The notes under the pieces were generated by a model. It was not told where the DNA came from. It saw nothing but the letters and a program-made list of their open reading frames with translations, and made no database searches. 64,000 bases of DNA. Origin: Methylotenera sp. GTDB lineage: Bacteria > Pseudomonadota > Gammaproteobacteria > Burkholderiales > Methylophilaceae. The translations under genes were made by a program, and so were the position numbers. Of this stretch, positions 54,306 to 63,406 are shown in pieces. Within the stretch, counting starts at the first letter, position 1; every line of letters begins with the position of its first letter. The stretch is taken from assembly GCA_021732365.1 (NCBI GenBank), contig JAKFVD010000029.1:1-64000 (forward strand). The letters are read 5' to 3'.

Positions 54306-55679
54306 CTAATGATGTCGTAATTGATTTAAAGCCTGCTCTAAACGTTCTACTGCGATGACTTCCAGCCCTGCAATTTTCGCTTTCGGCGCATTGGCTTTCG
54401 GCACAATCGCTTTGGTAAAACCGAGTTTTGACGCTTCTTTTAAACGCACTTGGCCGCCCTGCACTGGGCGTACCTCACCCGCCAAACCAACTTCACCAAA
54501 TACAATCAGTTTATTATCTAATGGCTTGTTTTTTAAAGAAGAAACGATTGATAACAATACCGCTAAATCGACTGCTGGCTCTGCAATTTTTACACCACCC
54601 ACCGCATTAATAAATACATCTTGGTCAAAACACGGAATGCCTGCATGGCGATTTAACACGGCCAGCAACATGGCTAAACGATTTTGCTCAAGCCCAGTCG
54701 CCAACCGTTTTGGGCTAGGCGCATGACTTTCATCGACCAAGGCCTGAATTTCAATCAAAAGTGGCCGCGTGCCTTCCATGGTCACAGTGATACAACTACC
54801 AGCAACTTGGCTCTCATGATGCGATAAAAATAGCGCGCTTGGGTTAGAAACCTCACGCAAGCCATGTTCTGTCATGGCGAAAACGCCCAACTCATTCACT
54901 GCACCGAAACGATTTTTAAAGGCACGAATCAAACGGAATGAAGAATTTTGGTCGCCTTCAAAATACAAAACGGTGTCTACTATATGTTCCAACACACGCG
55001 GCCCAGCTAATGAGCCCTCTTTGGTCACATGACCAACCAAAATCACGGTAATGCCTAATTGCTTGGCTAAACGTGTTAATTGCGCTGAACATTCACGCAC
55101 TTGCGCGACAGAGCCAGGCGCAGATTGCAGCGCTTCAGAATACACAGTTTGAATGGAGTCAATCACCGCGATGTTCGGTTTGTGCGTTTGTAATGTCGCT
55201 AAGATCTTTTCAAGGTTAATTTCAGCCAATAATTCCACTTGGCTTGCATCTAAGCCCAACCGTTTAGCGCGCATGGCAATTTGTTGTGGCGATTCCTCAC
55301 CACTCACGTAGATCGCTTGTGCCGATTTTCCAAGATGACACAACACTTGTAGTAATAAAGTCGATTTACCAATACCAGGATCGCCGCCAATCAACACAAC
55401 ACCGCCCTCAACCAAGCCGCCACCCAGCACGCGGTCAAATTCGCTAATTCCAGTGGGCGCTCTTTCGATATCGGCAGCTTGAATGCTGCTTAACTTCTGT
55501 AATTGACTGGATGCCGCTAAACCTTCAAATTTATTGGCATAACGATTATTAGAGCTGCTGGTTTCGGCAACTGACTCAACTAAGGTATTCCAAGCCATGC
55601 AGCTTGGGCACTGGCCTTGCCATTTGGATTCTGAGGCGCCGCATTCAGTACAGGTGTAAACGGTTTTGGATTTAGCCAT
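54306..55679 (-). CDS. radA: DNA repair protein RadA
   Basis: 457 residues, RecA-like branch-migration protein. N-terminal C4 zinc finger (YTCTECGASESKWQGQCPSC), Walker A GGDPGIGKSTLL (about 97-108), the KNRFG motif (FKNRFGAVNEL), and a C-terminal Lon-protease-like domain (about 280-457) with the inactive VGGVKIAEPAVDLAVL. It follows dnaB by 23 bases; the pairing dnaB-radA suggests a replication/recombination transcript. Confidence 0.95.
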   Translation of the reverse strand: MAKSKTVYTCTECGASESKWQGQCPSCMAWNTLVESVAETSSSNNRYANKFEGLAASSQLQKLSSIQAADIERAPTGISEFDRVLGGGLVEGGVVLIGGDPGIGKSTLLLQVLCHLGKSAQAIYVSGEESPQQIAMRAKRLGLDASQVELLAEINLEKILATLQTHKPNIAVIDSIQTVYSEALQSAPGSVAQVRECSAQLTRLAKQLGITVILVGHVTKEGSLAGPRVLEHIVDTVLYFEGDQNSSFRLIRAFKNRFGAVNELGVFAMTEHGLREVSNPSALFLSHHESQVAGSCITVTMEGTRPLLIEIQALVDESHAPSPKRLATGLEQNRLAMLLAVLNRHAGIPCFDQDVFINAVGGVKIAEPAVDLAVLLSIVSSLKNKPLDNKLIVFGEVGLAGEVRPVQGGQVRLKEASKLGFTKAIVPKANAPKAKIAGLEVIAVERLEQALNQLRHH

Positions 55680-55702
55680 AAAAAATAGGTTAAGTATTCG
55701 GC

Positions 55703-57085
55703 CTAGTAATTGTCTGGCATGTAGCCAGCATTGGCAAAATTCTCAAAACGCGTATTTTCACCGATAAAGGTTAAGCGCACGCGGCCAATTGGGCCGTTAC
55801 GTTGCTTGCCGACAATAATCTCAGCAGTCCCTTTGTCTTCACTATCGGGGTTATACACTTCATCGCGGTAGATAAACAGAATCAAGTCCGCATCCTGCTC
55901 AATCGCGCCAGATTCACGCAAATCGGACATCACAGGGCGTTTATCTGGGCGCTGTTCAACACTTCGGTTCAGTTGAGAAAGCGCGACCACAGGGCAATCT
56001 AACTCTTTTGCCAAAGCTTTTAATGAACGGGATATTTCGGAAATCTCAGTAGCGCGATTCTCACCTTGCTTACCAGCTGGTGCTGACATTAATTGCAGGT
56101 AATCGATCACAATTAAACCCAACTTACCACATTGTCGATGTAATCGACGCGCCCTTGCGCGCACATCAAAGCTGCTTAAGCCAGCGCCCTCGTCAATAAA
56201 AATCGGCGCTTCGTTTAATTTGCCTAAAGCAGTGGTTAACTTTTCCCAATCTTCATCTTCCAAGCGGCCTGTACGCATGCGATGCTGATCTAAGCGCCCT
56301 ACCGAACCAATCATCCGCATCGCCAATTGCGTAGAAGCCATCTCCATTGAGAACACAGCTACTGGCAAACCTGTATCCAACGCCACATTTTCGGCAATAT
56401 TCAATGAGAACGCGGTTTTACCCATCGATGGGCGGCCTGCGACAATAATCAAATCGCCACCCTGAAAGCCTGAAGTCATCGAATCTAAATCTGAAAATCC
56501 AGTCGGGATACCTGTTACGTCACTTTGATTATCGCGTGAGAACAGCATATCAATGCGTTCTGCCACTTGCGGCAGCAATTTGTTAATTTCTTGAAAGCCT
56601 TCATTGCTGCGTTTGCCACCTTCCGCAATCTGGAAAATTTTGGCCTCAGCTTCATCTAACAGCTGTTGCGCATCGCGCCCATTCGGGCTGTAAGCGCTTT
56701 CGGCAATACCGCTGCCGACGGTGACTAATTTACGCATAATCGCCCGCTCGCGCACAATCTCGGCATAACGGCGAATATTAGCCGCTGTAGGCGTGTTTTG
56801 TGCCAATGAGGCCAAATAAGCAATGCCGCCAATCGTTGATAATTCAGCTGTACTTTCCAGCGACTCAGCCACTGTAACAATATCCGCAGGGCGATTACGC
56901 TCGATTAACTTGGCAATATGCTGAAAAATGGTTTTATGATCGAACTGATAAAAATCTTCAGCCGTTAAAATATCAGCAACTTTATCCAACGCTTCGTTTT
57001 CAAGCAGCAAACCACCAATTACAGATTGCTCTGCTTCTATCGAATGTGGAGGGAGTTTTAAAGAGTCTAGTTGTTCGTCAGCCAT
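55703..57085 (-). CDS. dnaB: Replicative DNA helicase
   Basis: 460 residues. Hexameric helicase of the replication fork. N-terminal domain with LKLPPHSIEAEQSVIGGLL, linker, RecA-like C-terminal domain with Walker A GRPSMGKTAFSLNIA (about 208-222), Walker B LIVIDYLQLM, and LSQLNRSVEQRPDKRP. The frame extends to a TTG two codons upstream, but the ATG at 57085 gives MADEQLDSLKLPPH. A perfect TATAAT lies 6 bases before that ATG, suggesting a leaderless transcript. Confidence 0.95.
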   Translation of the reverse strand: MADEQLDSLKLPPHSIEAEQSVIGGLLLENEALDKVADILTAEDFYQFDHKTIFQHIAKLIERNRPADIVTVAESLESTAELSTIGGIAYLASLAQNTPTAANIRRYAEIVRERAIMRKLVTVGSGIAESAYSPNGRDAQQLLDEAEAKIFQIAEGGKRSNEGFQEINKLLPQVAERIDMLFSRDNQSDVTGIPTGFSDLDSMTSGFQGGDLIIVAGRPSMGKTAFSLNIAENVALDTGLPVAVFSMEMASTQLAMRMIGSVGRLDQHRMRTGRLEDEDWEKLTTALGKLNEAPIFIDEGAGLSSFDVRARARRLHRQCGKLGLIVIDYLQLMSAPAGKQGENRATEISEISRSLKALAKELDCPVVALSQLNRSVEQRPDKRPVMSDLRESGAIEQDADLILFIYRDEVYNPDSEDKGTAEIIVGKQRNGPIGRVRLTFIGENTRFENFANAGYMPDNY

Positions 57086-57091
57086 ACACAA

Positions 57092-57097
57092 ATTATA
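57092..57097 (-). promoter_or_regulatory. -10 element placing a start at the dnaB ATG
   Basis: Minus strand TATAAT ends 6 bases before the A of the dnaB start codon. The -35 region (CATAAG at 17 bases) is poor. If used, the transcript would begin at the ATG itself. Confidence 0.3.
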
Positions 57098-57175
57098 CCG
57101 AATAAAAACTATTGCTTATGAATATTTGCGGCTGAAAATTCGCTTATACAGCGTGCAATAAAAATAAGGCGCAAT

Positions 57176-57203
57176 AAAAAAGGCGACCTAAGTCGCCTTT
57201 TTT
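57176..57203 (-). terminator. Terminator after rplI
   Basis: Perfect 12-base stem AAAAAAGGCGAC (57176-57187) with 57192-57203 and CTAA loop; T-runs on both strands. It closes the rpsF-priB-rpsR-rplI operon and lies between it and dnaB. Confidence 0.9.
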
Positions 57204-57223
57204 AAGCAGTGCTTTTTTAAAAC

Positions 57224-57676
57224 TTAAGCAGCTTCACCAACCACTGTTACCGTAATGTCAACGACAACATCGTGATGCAATGCTACTGTTACTGGATGAT
57301 CACCAATAGTTTTCAATGGGCCAGTAGGCATACGCACTTCTGATTTAACTACTTCAAAACCAGCGGCAACAAGGCCTTCAGCCACATCACCATTAGTAAC
57401 AGAACCGAATAAACGGCCATCAACACCGGCTTTTTGTGCCACTGTTAATACGTAACCAGCTAATTTTTCGCCGCGAGCCGTTGCTGCAGTCAAAATATCC
57501 GCTTGTTGTTTTTCAAGTTCAGCACGGCGTGCAGCGAATTCCGCTTTGTTGGCTTCAGTTGCGCGTTTTGCTTTACCTTGTGGAATCAAAAAGTTGCGGC
57601 CGAAACCATCTTTAACTTTAACGATATCTCCCAACACGCCTAGGTTTGCTACTTTTTCTAATAAAATAATTTGCAT
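57224..57676 (-). CDS. rplI: 50S ribosomal protein L9
   Basis: 150 residues. The N-terminal RNA-binding domain has [17 protein letters not shown] and [13 protein letters not shown], followed by a long helix and a C-terminal domain with [14 protein letters not shown]. Last gene of the rpsF-priB-rpsR-rplI operon and followed by a strong terminator. Confidence 0.96.
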   Translation of the reverse strand: MQIILLEKVANLGVLGDIVKVKDGFGRNFLIPQGKAKRATEANKAEFAARRAELEKQQADILTAATARGEKLAGYVLTVAQKAGVDGRLFGSVTNGDVAEGLVAAGFEVVKSEVRMPTGPLKTIGDHPVTVALHHDVVVDITVTVVGEAA

Positions 57677-57697
57677 AGTATTCTCCTTAAGCCCTAA

Positions 57698-57931
57698 TTA
57701 ACCTGGGTGCTTGTCTGTGTACGGCATTAAAGCCAAGAAACGTGCGCGTTTAACCGCACTGGTTAATTGACGTTGGTATTTTGCTTTTGTACCCGTCATA
57801 CGAGCTGGGATAATTTTTGCATTTTCTGAAACAAAATCTTTTAACAAATCAACATCTTTGTAATCGACTTCTTTGATGCCTTCTGCACTAAAACGGCAGT
57901 AACGGCGGCGTTTATACATTTCTCTTGCCAT
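57698..57931 (-). CDS. rpsR: 30S ribosomal protein S18
   Basis: 77 residues, basic. [21 protein letters not shown] at the start and [18 protein letters not shown] match S18. It binds S6 on the 30S platform, and the S6:S18 pair represses this operon in many bacteria. It lies between priB (32 bases) and rplI (21 bases). Confidence 0.96.
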   Translation of the reverse strand: MAREMYKRRRYCRFSAEGIKEVDYKDVDLLKDFVSENAKIIPARMTGTKAKYQRQLTSAVKRARFLALMPYTDKHPG

Positions 57932-57963
57932 GATGTAACTCCTAATATTCTTTAATTAGACTG

Positions 57964-58251
57964 CTATTCAACAGTCTCTAATTGATTAATATGCATGACC
58001 AATTGATGGCTTTTTGCACTGCGCTTGGCCAAAAAACCTTTGGCTTTGATTAAAGAACCAATTTGAATGTTTAGTTTTGCGATATCGCCTAAAGCAACCG
58101 CATGTACTTCACATTCTACTTTTCTCTTTAATCCCGCTTCAATCTGTTCAGAAGCGTGCTGCAATACAAAACTCAACAAGGGCATGCCTGCTGGCGTGTA
58201 GCGTATCGGCTCAATAGTAAGCACAACCCCGCTAATCACCAGCGTGTTCAA
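57964..58251 (-). CDS. priB: Primosomal replication protein PriB
   Basis: 95 residues, OB-fold single-stranded-DNA-binding protein used in replication restart with PriA. LVISGVVLTIEPIRYTPAGMP and SFVLQHAS follow the PriB/SSB pattern. It is found between rpsF and rpsR in beta- and gammaproteobacteria, as here. The start is a TTG two bases after the rpsF stop. No ATG is available, and the N-terminus aligns with known PriB, so coupling to rpsF translation is likely. Confidence 0.92.
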   Translation of the reverse strand: MNTLVISGVVLTIEPIRYTPAGMPLLSFVLQHASEQIEAGLKRKVECEVHAVALGDIAKLNIQIGSLIKAKGFLAKRSAKSHQLVMHINQLETVE

Positions 58252-58253
58252 AC

Positions 58254-58643
58254 TTAAGCTGCTGCAACCTCTGTTGCGGCCGCTGGTGCAGGTGCTGCAT
58301 CTTTAACCAACACTGATTTAGATTTTTCTTCTTTCATCATTGGGCTAGGTGCAGTTACCGCTGTTTTAGTGCCCATTGTTAAGTGGCGCAAAACGGCATC
58401 GTTAAACTTAAAGCCGTGCTCAAGTTCATCTAAAACGGTTTGATTGCACTCAATGTTCATTAAAACGTAATGTGCTTTGTGGATTTTTTGGATTGGGTAA
58501 GCCAATTGACGACGGCCCCAGTCTTCTAAACGGTGCATAGTGCCGCCGTTGCTGTTAACTAGCGTGCGATAACGTTCAATCATCGCTGGCACTTGCTCGC
58601 TCTGGTCCGGATGGACGATAAAAACTACTTCATAATGTCGCAT
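58254..58643 (-). CDS. rpsF: 30S ribosomal protein S6
   Basis: 129 residues. [21 protein letters not shown] and [22 protein letters not shown] are typical of S6. The tail after residue 97 is Ala/Lys-rich ([16 protein letters not shown]). First gene of the operon, with a near-consensus promoter and a leader that can fold over the Shine-Dalgarno. Confidence 0.96.
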   Translation of the reverse strand: MRHYEVVFIVHPDQSEQVPAMIERYRTLVNSNGGTMHRLEDWGRRQLAYPIQKIHKAHYVLMNIECNQTVLDELEHGFKFNDAVLRHLTMGTKTAVTAPSPMMKEEKSKSVLVKDAAPAPAAATEVAAA

Positions 58644-58650
58644 GAAATCT

Positions 58651-58694
58651 CCTTGTGGTTTACAGCCACCCGATATGCTGTCGGTGTGGCAAGG
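58651..58694 (-). promoter_or_regulatory. Possible S6:S18 autoregulatory leader
   Basis: Minus strand leader: outer stem CCTTG (58694-58690) with CAAGG (58655-58651) encloses inner stem ACAGC/GCTGT; an unpaired CACACCG lies between them. The CAAGG arm overlaps the AAGGAG ribosome site. A stem flanked by an unpaired CCG is characteristic of known S6:S18 binding leaders; the match here is by eye. Confidence 0.45.
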
Positions 58695-58709
58695 GTTGAA
58701 AAGTACGCG

Positions 58710-58738
58710 ATTATAGTCAATTAAGCCTTATTAATCAA
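58710..58738 (-). promoter_or_regulatory. Promoter of rpsF-priB-rpsR-rplI
   Basis: Minus strand TTGATT (58738-58733), 17-base spacer, perfect TATAAT (58715-58710). One of the best sigma-70 matches in the window. It gives a leader of about 60 bases. Confidence 0.75.
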
Positions 58739-58890
58739 ACAAAATCGCGCTTTAATATCAGTTAACCTTTTATTAAGCTTAAGTTTGTTTAATAGATGAA
58801 TACTTTATATATTAATCCTGCTATTAATCCTGCAACATTTTGCAGTTATTAATGCCTAATTTTTTTGAAATTAATTACTTAGAGCCCACT

Positions 58891-59511
58891 ATGTTAATGA
58901 AAACCGATTTAAGTAGTCACTATCAGCCTGTTGATTCATCAGACAAAATCGCATTCGCATTCACCAAATTTATGCGATTTTTTGCAGATACTTTTTTTAG
59001 CGGTCGCTATGGTCATCGTGCGGTTGTGCTAGAAACGGTAGCTGCCGTTCCCGGTATGGTGGCTGGTGCGCTAGTGCATTTAAAATCGCTGCGTCGCATG
59101 GAATCTGACGAAGGCTGGATACGCAAATTATTGGATGAAGCCGAAAATGAACGCATGCATTTGATGACGTTTATAGAGATTGCCAAACCCAGCACTTTTG
59201 AACGTATTTTAATTGTGATTGCACAAGGTATTTTTTATAACTGCTTCTTTTTGCTGTATTTAATTTCCGCCAAAACCGCGCATCGTGTCGTTGGCTATTT
59301 TGAAGAAGAAGCGGTTTTTAGCTATACCGAATATCTCGCTGGCGTGGATAGCGGAAAATATGAAAACGTCGCCGCACCGCAATTGGCGATTGATTATTGG
59401 CACTTAAAATCAGACGCGACACTGCGCGATGTGATTGTTGTTGTGCGTGCAGATGAAGCAGGTCACCGTGATGTAAATCATGATTTTGCTAATCAATTGA
59501 GCAAAAGTTAA
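58891..59511 (+). CDS. aox: Alternative oxidase (cyanide-insensitive ubiquinol oxidase)
   Basis: 206 residues. Di-iron ubiquinol oxidase that reduces oxygen without pumping protons. All four ligand regions are present: [37 protein letters not shown] and [17 protein letters not shown]. Two hydrophobic stretches (about 105-130 region) attach it to the inner membrane. The frame begins at a TTG at 58840, but AGAG lies 6 bases before the ATG at 58891, giving [11 protein letters not shown]. No cytochrome oxidase or NO-response gene is adjacent. It is rare in bacteria compared with plants and fungi. Confidence 0.9.
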   Translation: MLMKTDLSSHYQPVDSSDKIAFAFTKFMRFFADTFFSGRYGHRAVVLETVAAVPGMVAGALVHLKSLRRMESDEGWIRKLLDEAENERMHLMTFIEIAKPSTFERILIVIAQGIFYNCFFLLYLISAKTAHRVVGYFEEEAVFSYTEYLAGVDSGKYENVAAPQLAIDYWHLKSDATLRDVIVVVRADEAGHRDVNHDFANQLSKS

Positions 59512-59533
59512 CCATTTTTTAGGGTTAACTTTT
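59503..59533. terminator. Shared bidirectional terminator of aox and the SemiSWEET gene
   Basis: AAAAGTTAACC (59503-59513) pairs perfectly with 59523-59533 around a 9-base loop; T-runs on both strands. The aox stop codon lies in the left arm and the SemiSWEET stop in the right arm. Confidence 0.85.
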
Positions 59534-59815
59534 TTGTGGGCCGTAGTTTTTAACCTGCAGAATTTTCAAAATCAAAATCACAATGGATGAACATAAAGTG
59601 ATTGCGTTAGAAAAAATCAAAGGCCAATCGCCAATCATCAATCCATATAACAACCACAATGCCACACCCAACGTCAAAATGCTGTACATGGGTAAAGAAA
59701 TGCCCGATAGGTCGCGCGTTTTATAAGATTTATAAGCTTGGGGCAAAAAAGCGATTGTCGTGAGTAAGGCTGCAGATGCGCCAATTAAATTGGAATATTG
59801 AGAAATTAATATCAT
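59525..59815 (-). CDS. SemiSWEET-type small sugar transporter
   Basis: 96 residues with three membrane helices (about 8-25, 40-58, 65-88), one MtN3/PQ-loop repeat. The PQ motif region is FLPQAYKSYKTRDLSGIS, characteristic of bacterial SemiSWEETs, which dimerise to move sugars such as sucrose or glucose down their gradient. Its real substrate is unknown. It sits alone between aox (convergent) and uvrB (63 bases, same strand). Confidence 0.85.
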   Translation of the reverse strand: MILISQYSNLIGASAALLTTIAFLPQAYKSYKTRDLSGISLPMYSILTLGVALWLLYGLMIGDWPLIFSNAITLCSSIVILILKILQVKNYGPQKS

Positions 59816-59878
59816 TATCTACTTTAAAAATAATTAATATCTATATGTTTTTTATATAAATTTTAGTGTTAAGTTAAT

Positions 59879-61912
59879 CTAAGCTAAATCTGGCATTTCG
59901 GCACCAAACACTTTGATTTTTAGTTTTTTTAATTGATCTCTAAAATCAGCCGCTTTTTCAAATTCCAGATTCTTGGCCGCATCATGCATGCATTTTTCCA
60001 AACGCTTCATTTCTTTGGCTAATTGTTTTTCGCTTAAGCTTTCATAATTAGCTTGGTCTTGCGCCGCTTTTCTCTCTCTCAAAGCTTCATCTTTATCATA
60101 AACGCCATCAATCATATCTTTGATACTTTTGCTAATCCCTTTCGGCACAATGCCATTCGCGGTGTTAAAAGCAATCTGTACGCCTCGCCTGCGCTCGGTT
60201 TCATCCATGGCAGCTTTCATACTGCGCGTGATTTTGTTGGCATAAAAAATCACTTTGCCGTTTAAATTACGCGCTGCGCGGCCTGATGTTTGAATCAAGC
60301 TGCGTTCTGAACGTAAAAAGCCTTCTTTATCCGCATCTAGCACTGCAACCAGCGAAACCTCTGGAATATCCAATCCTTCGCGCAACAAGTTAATGCCCAC
60401 CAACACATCAAATTCGCCCAAGCGTAAATCACGGATAATTTCCACACGCTCAACCGTATCGATATCGCTGTGTAAATAACGCACTTTTACGCCATGCTCA
60501 TTTAAATAATCGGTTAAATCTTCTGCCATGCGCTTGGTTAAGGTTGTTGCAAGAACACGCTCACCCACTACCACACGCAGCTTGATTTCGCCCAATAAAT
60601 CATCAACTTGCGTATCCGCAGGTTTCACCACAATCTGTGGATCAATCAAGCCAGTGGGTCGTGCTATCATTTCTACCACTTGTTGCTGATGATTTTTTTC
60701 GTACTCGGCAGGTGTGGCTGAAACAAACACGCATTGGCGCATAATGCGCTCAAACTCTTCAAATTTAAGCGGCCTGTTATCCATCGCCGAGGGCAAACGC
60801 CAGCCATAATCCACCAAATTGGTTTTGCGCGATCTATCGCCTAAAAACATACCGCCCACTTGCGGCACGGTCACATGGCTTTCATCGATAATCATTAGCG
60901 CATCATCTGGTAAATAATCAATTAAAGTGGGCGGCGGGTCGCCTGGGTTGCGACCTGACAAATGTCGCGAATAGTTTTCGATGCCTTTGCAAAAGCCAAT
61001 TTCGTTTAACATTTCCAAATCAAATCGCGTGCGCTGTTCAATGCGCTGCGCTTCAACCAACTTACCCTCTTTGATATAAAAAGCCACGCGGTCGACCAGC
61101 TCTTTTTTAATCTTCTCCATTGCCTTCACAGTTGTCTCACGCGGGGTGACGTAATGACTTGAAGGATAGATTGTAAACCGTTGAATTTTATTAAATATTT
61201 GTCCTGTTAATGGGTCAAATAAAGTAATGGTTTCAATCTCATCATCAAATAAACTGACGCGTACAGCAGTTTCATTATTTTCCGCTGGGAATATATCAAT
61301 CACATCGCCACGCACCCTAAAGCAGCCGCGGCTAAAATCAAAGTCGTTACGGTCATACTGCATACCGATAAGGCGGTCTATTGCTTCACGCTGGCTGAGT
61401 TTTTCACCCTGCTTCAAGTGCAGCACCATGCCGTGATAATCGCTCGGATCGCCAATACCGTAAATGGCCGAAACAGTGGCGACGATAATACTGTCTTCGC
61501 GTTCTAGTAAAGCTTTAGTGGCAGAAAGTCGCATCTGCTCAATATGCTCATTGATTGAAGAATCTTTTTCAATAAACAAATCGCGCGAAGGCACATACGC
61601 TTCTGGCTGATAATAATCGTAATAACTGACGAAATATTCCACCGAATTGTTAGGGAAAAATTCGCGAAATTCGCTATATAACTGCGCTGCCAACGTTTTA
61701 TTGGGCGCCATCACTATTGCTGGCTTACCCGTGCGCGCAATCACATTTGCCATGGTGAATGTTTTACCAGAACCAGTCACACCTAACAAAGTTTGAAACT
61801 TTAGGCCATCGTTAATGCCTTGCGTTAATTTATCAATCGCTTGCGGCTGGTCGCCGGCTGGCGGAAAAGGTTGATAGAGCTGATATTTGCTATTGGGAAA
61901 TGTAACGAACAC
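59879..61912 (-). CDS. uvrB: Excinuclease ABC subunit B
   Basis: 677 residues. Damage-verification helicase of nucleotide excision repair. Walker [10 protein letters not shown] (about 44-52), beta-hairpin [13 protein letters not shown] (about 97-109), helicase motifs [16 protein letters not shown] [16 protein letters not shown] and QTSGRAARN, and a C-terminal UvrC-binding UVR motif (about 630-665). GTG start with TAGG eight bases upstream. The 230-base upstream region shows no clear LexA box by eye. Confidence 0.97.
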   Translation of the reverse strand: MFVTFPNSKYQLYQPFPPAGDQPQAIDKLTQGINDGLKFQTLLGVTGSGKTFTMANVIARTGKPAIVMAPNKTLAAQLYSEFREFFPNNSVEYFVSYYDYYQPEAYVPSRDLFIEKDSSINEHIEQMRLSATKALLEREDSIIVATVSAIYGIGDPSDYHGMVLHLKQGEKLSQREAIDRLIGMQYDRNDFDFSRGCFRVRGDVIDIFPAENNETAVRVSLFDDEIETITLFDPLTGQIFNKIQRFTIYPSSHYVTPRETTVKAMEKIKKELVDRVAFYIKEGKLVEAQRIEQRTRFDLEMLNEIGFCKGIENYSRHLSGRNPGDPPPTLIDYLPDDALMIIDESHVTVPQVGGMFLGDRSRKTNLVDYGWRLPSAMDNRPLKFEEFERIMRQCVFVSATPAEYEKNHQQQVVEMIARPTGLIDPQIVVKPADTQVDDLLGEIKLRVVVGERVLATTLTKRMAEDLTDYLNEHGVKVRYLHSDIDTVERVEIIRDLRLGEFDVLVGINLLREGLDIPEVSLVAVLDADKEGFLRSERSLIQTSGRAARNLNGKVIFYANKITRSMKAAMDETERRRGVQIAFNTANGIVPKGISKSIKDMIDGVYDKDEALRERKAAQDQANYESLSEKQLAKEMKRLEKCMHDAAKNLEFEKAADFRDQLKKLKIKVFGAEMPDLA

Positions 61913-62142
61913 GCAATTTTACCTAATGTTTGTATCTAAAATTTGATTTCAATTCTAGCAGTTTTGCATCTAAATGCGCTTTATTTGATTACAAGTTAAT
62001 ATGATGAATTGTTGCAATGACATAATTCATGCATGTGACGAACTTATGTCGAATAAATGAAGTCTTTAATAGCACAATAAATCGTTGATTCACATGTCAA
62101 TCGATAAAACTTAAAATTACAAATCTAGCCTAGGAGATTTTC

Positions 62143-63156
62143 ATGCGTTTTTTAGTGTTAAGTACAGCATTATTAGCTGCCATTCCATCCGCATTTGCAT
62201 TCGAAACTGCCAAGATGATGGATGCTTTTTGGGGTGTCGTCATGGTGCGCGGCTACAATACTAATGGCGGAATAGCATATGGCTCAGGTGTAGTCGTTGG
62301 TGAAAACAAAGTGTTAACCAATTGCCATGTATTGCGTGCCACTAAACAACCTTGGGTTTCACGCGGTGAAGATACATATTCAATTACTGGCGTTAAGGTG
62401 GATGCTTGGCACGATTTGTGTCTTGTTTCTACCTTTTCTATGCCTTTTAAGCCAGTCACCATGGGGAAAAGTAATGATTTAAAACGTGGTCAAGAAGTCG
62501 CTGCAATTGGTCATTCCAATGGTGTGCCTGCGCCACTCACTTCTAGTGGTAGCGTAAAGGCTTTATTCGATTCTGATAAGGGCAAAATTATTCGCAGCAC
62601 GGCGAAATTTTTAATGGGCGCCAGTGGCAGCGGTTTATTTGATATGCAAGGCCGATTGGTGGGCATTAATACCTTTAAAACATCAGGTTTGGGCGGCAGT
62701 ATTCATTATGCATTACCGATTGAATGGTTAGAAAAGTTAGAAAAAGAGCCAGAAACCACTGTGTTTCCAGTAACAGGCAAAGCTTTGTGGGAAGAAGATG
62801 AAGATAAAAAACCCTTTTACATGCAAGCAGCAGTGCCAGAATCGCGCCAAGATTGGCCAAAATTAATACAAGTTTCAGAAAAATGGACGCAAGCTGAGCC
62901 AGAAAATACCGAAGCTTGGTATGCGTTAGGTTTAGCGAATGAAAATCTAGCCAAGCCAGATTTGGCTGAACAAGCTTTTCAGCAAGCAGTTAAGCTAGAT
63001 GGTACAAACTTTGAGGCACTCATTCATATTGGCATTATTGCAAAAGGTAAAGGTGATACAGCTGAATTACATCGTATTCAGCTTGCTTTAAATGAAATTG
63101 ATAAAGATTTGGGCATAGAATATGCAGAAGCCATGGGCTGTGCTGAGGGTTGTTAG
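62143..63156 (+). CDS. Secreted trypsin-like serine protease with TPR-like tail
   Basis: 337 residues. Signal peptide ending AFA. A chymotrypsin-fold domain (about 25-215) has catalytic His in VLTNCHVL, Asp in AWHDLCLV, and Ser in MGASGSGLFD. After a linker (Glu/Lys-rich, about 218-235), TPR-like helices follow (WPKLIQVSEKWTQAEPENTEAWYALGLANENLAKPDLAEQAFQQA and the next pair). It resembles DegP-like periplasmic proteases without a PDZ domain. Excellent TAGGAG before the ATG. It stands alone, with its own terminator; target unknown. Confidence 0.85.
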   Translation: MRFLVLSTALLAAIPSAFAFETAKMMDAFWGVVMVRGYNTNGGIAYGSGVVVGENKVLTNCHVLRATKQPWVSRGEDTYSITGVKVDAWHDLCLVSTFSMPFKPVTMGKSNDLKRGQEVAAIGHSNGVPAPLTSSGSVKALFDSDKGKIIRSTAKFLMGASGSGLFDMQGRLVGINTFKTSGLGGSIHYALPIEWLEKLEKEPETTVFPVTGKALWEEDEDKKPFYMQAAVPESRQDWPKLIQVSEKWTQAEPENTEAWYALGLANENLAKPDLAEQAFQQAVKLDGTNFEALIHIGIIAKGKGDTAELHRIQLALNEIDKDLGIEYAEAMGCAEGC

Positions 63157-63275
63157 TAATTTCTAGTGGTTGTTAATATATCTGTTGTTAACTTTATGCG
63201 CTGATTTTTGAAAATTAATAACGATGATGATTGGTTAAAGCGTTTTATTTGCTAATAAAACCCACTTAATCCTAT

Positions 63276-63306
63276 AAGAGACCTCGTTTGAGGTCTCTTT
63301 TGTTTT
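63276..63306 (+). terminator. Terminator after the serine protease gene
   Basis: Perfect 10-base stem AAGAGACCTC (63276-63285) with 63290-63299, GTTT loop, then TTGTTTT. It lies about 120 bases past the stop codon, so the transcript has a long 3' region. Confidence 0.85.
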
Positions 63307-63406
63307 AAATAAGCCACTTAAGCAATGATTCCTTAATCCTGTTTTTATGCGTAAAATATTGCTTATTCAATTGATTACAGTTTATAAGTATTAAGGAAAG
63401 TGCATT

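Noticed and set aside
61913..62142. Search for a LexA/SOS box before uvrB
   Set aside because: No CTGT-N8-ACAG-like palindrome could be found by eye; uvrB may not be SOS-controlled here, or the box is divergent.
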